Below are positions 62,874 through 64,000 of a stretch of 64,000 nt of DNA, piece by piece. Positions within the stretch are counted from its first letter, which is position 1; each line of letters opens with the position of its first letter. The position numbers and the translations under genes were made by a program. The notes under the pieces are model-generated. The model was not told the DNA's origin. It searched no databases and saw only the letters and a list, made by a program, of their open reading frames with translations. This DNA is from Anaeromyxobacter soli. GTDB lineage: Bacteria; Myxococcota; Myxococcia; Myxococcales; Anaeromyxobacteraceae. The stretch lies in assembly GCF_022808855.1 (NCBI RefSeq), contig NZ_JAKZLF010000021.1, forward strand, positions 22,553 to 86,552, in the 5' to 3' direction.

Positions 62874-63761
62874 CTAGAAGAGGCGCGCCCTGCGCTCGCG
62901 CAGCTCGGCCGCGCGGCGCTGCGCGATGGCGTTCTCGGGCGCGCGGTCGGGATCGCGGGCGGGGTCCGAGCCGACGACCTCGGCGAGGAGCTTGTCGAAG
63001 AGCGCCGCGTCCTGCACGAGCACCGCGTAGGTCTCGGCCTCCGCGACGCGGCCGAGGAGGTCGTCCGGCGCGAGCTGGCGCGCTCGCTCGAAGTGGGCGC
63101 GCGCCGCCGCCGCGCCGCCGCCCGCCGCGACCGGGAGCGCCGCGCGCCAGGCGCCGAGCGCGCGGTGCGGTCCGGCCGCGTCGATCCGCTCGTCGAGCTC
63201 GGCCGCGCGCGCCATCATGGAGAGCGCCGCGTCCTTCACCGCGAGCACGGCGGCGTAGCCGGTCGCCTGCGCGGCGCGCATCGTGCCCTGGGCGACGAGG
63301 TAGAGCGCCTCCGCGCCCGGCGCGTCCACCCGCGCCGCAGCCGCGGCCGGATCCTCGCCGCGATCGATCGCCTGCGCCCAGGAGGGCACCGCCGCGCGCA
63401 GCGCCCGCTCCGCCGCGCGCGCGGACGCGTCCCACGGCTCCTTCGCCTCCGCCGGCGTGCGCGCCGCGAGCGCCCGGAAGGCCTCGGCCCGCGCGAGCCG
63501 GAGCTCGGCGGCGCCGTCGCCGGGGCGCGCCGCCGCGGCCCGGCGGTAGGCGGAGATCGCGAGCGCGAGCTTCTCGGGGTCGCCCCGGTCGGAGAAGGCG
63601 TGGTCGCCCTGCTCGAGCGCGGCCTCGAACGGGCTCGGCACGGCGCGCGCCTCCACCGGCGCGGCGGCGGTCTCGCCCGGGCGGCGGCAGCCCGCCGCGG
63701 AGACGCCCAGGACGACGATGACGGCGAGCGCGACGAGCGCGGCGGTGCGAAGCTCCTGCAT
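62874..63761 (-). CDS. TatT-like TPR lipoprotein
   Basis: A 295-residue lipoprotein with lipobox VSAAGC (Cys ~25). It is helical throughout with TPR-like units (LALAISAYRRAAAARPGDGAAELRLARAEAFRALA, AAARAHFERARQLAPDD). The pattern resembles TatT, the TPR component found with some TRAP transporters, but no TRAP permease is here. It starts 8 bp after the basic protein gene and ends 20 bp before the LolB-like gene. Confidence 0.6.
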   Translation of the reverse strand: MQELRTAALVALAVIVVLGVSAAGCRRPGETAAAPVEARAVPSPFEAALEQGDHAFSDRGDPEKLALAISAYRRAAAARPGDGAAELRLARAEAFRALAARTPAEAKEPWDASARAAERALRAAVPSWAQAIDRGEDPAAAAARVDAPGAEALYLVAQGTMRAAQATGYAAVLAVKDAALSMMARAAELDERIDAAGPHRALGAWRAALPVAAGGGAAAARAHFERARQLAPDDLLGRVAEAETYAVLVQDAALFDKLLAEVVGSDPARDPDRAPENAIAQRRAAELRERRARLF

Positions 63762-63769
63762 CGTCGGCC

Positions 63770-64000
63770 CTAGCGGCGCTTCTTGCCGCTCGGCTTCCTG
63801 GCGGTGCCGTGGGCCCGGGCGCGGGCGGTCGCGCCCTTCTCCTTGCCGGCGGGGCGCTTCGCGGGGCGAGGGCGCGCGGCCTTCGCCTTGCCGGCGGCCG
63901 GCTTCGGCGCGGAGCGCGCGCGGGCGGCGGCGGGCTTCGCGGCGGTGGCCCGGGCAGCGGCAGGGCGCGGGCGCGCCGCCGGCGCGGGCTTCGCGGCAGG
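63770..64000 (-). CDS. C-terminal tail of a basic Ala/Lys/Arg/Pro-rich (histone H1-like) protein, partial
   Basis: Only the last 76 residues are visible; the gene continues beyond the right edge. They consist of AKPA, ARPR, AGKAKAAR and SGKKRR-like motifs, strongly basic and disordered, as in histone H1-like or DNA-binding tails common in myxobacteria. What domain precedes the tail cannot be seen. The frame ends at TAG 63772-63770, 8 bp before the TatT-like gene. Confidence 0.5.
   Translation of the reverse strand, partial: PAAKPAPAARPRPAAARATAAKPAAARARSAPKPAAGKAKAARPRPAKRPAGKEKGATARARAHGTARKPSGKKRR

Overview
The window is very GC-rich DNA (mostly G or C at third codon positions) with densely packed, often overlapping genes. 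It looks like a myxobacterial chromosome, most likely Anaeromyxobacter or a close relative (Myxococcota). That assignment rests on base composition, frequent GTG starts, the oxygen-independent (cbi-type) B12 pathway and the overall gene mix. It is inference, because no rRNA gene is present. I see no tRNA, rRNA, insertion sequence, prophage or CRISPR array.

Left part (1-12 kb): housekeeping and envelope genes. These are a partial methyltransferase, a glycerophosphodiester phosphodiesterase, a YbiT-type ABC-F ATPase, an MFS carrier, a glycosyltransferase and a short RlmL-like methyltransferase. A tight operon follows (ATPase, permease, binding lipoprotein, NlpC-like lipoprotein, PAP2 phosphatase), then a Gly/Ala/Thr-rich secreted protein.

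Phosphate island (12-20 kb, minus strand): phoB, phoR, an OprO/P-type porin, pstS, pstC, pstA, pstB, phoU. Three arrays of 11-bp-phased GTCA-type repeats lie in front of phoB, the porin and pstC, each with a fitting -10 element. PhoR appears to lack membrane segments.

Middle (19.7-30 kb): an OmpA-like lipoprotein, a diguanylate cyclase, a full THUMP methyltransferase and a secreted protein. Next comes a thioredoxin-like gene with an in-frame TGA exactly at the first Cys of its CxxC motif (W-[TGA]-P-T-C), followed by a hairpin in the right place for a bacterial SECIS. This is probably an unannotated selenoprotein and is the most interesting item here. A DUF4442 protein and a large Lhr-type helicase follow.

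B12 island (30.1-50.2 kb, minus strand): one TTGACA promoter and one cobalamin riboswitch precede 22 overlapping or near-contiguous genes. In order they are cbiM-Q-O (cobalt uptake), cbiX, cbiD, cbiC, cbiET, cbiL, cbiG, cbiH, cbiF, an AAA-ATPase/uroporphyrinogen methyltransferase fusion, cobO, cbiA, cbiZ, cobU, cobT, cbiB, cobD, cobQ, cobS and cobC. Together they cover cobalt import, the anaerobic corrin ring, adenosylation, amidation, aminopropanol attachment and lower-ligand assembly, plus cobinamide salvage. The precorrin-6 reductase gene (cbiJ/cobK) and cbiN are not in the cluster.

Right part (50-64 kb): an SDR-like protein, two tandem POT peptide transporters, a rhodanese, DUF423, pterin carbinolamine dehydratase, a metallophosphoesterase, a carboxypeptidase-regulatory-repeat protein, a sirtuin, ApaG, an ExbB/ExbD pair, two lipoproteins and the basic tail of a histone-like protein cut by the window edge. 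Several first-of-operon genes lack a Shine-Dalgarno and carry a TA-rich -10-like hexamer 6-9 nt before the start codon, which suggests leaderless mRNAs.
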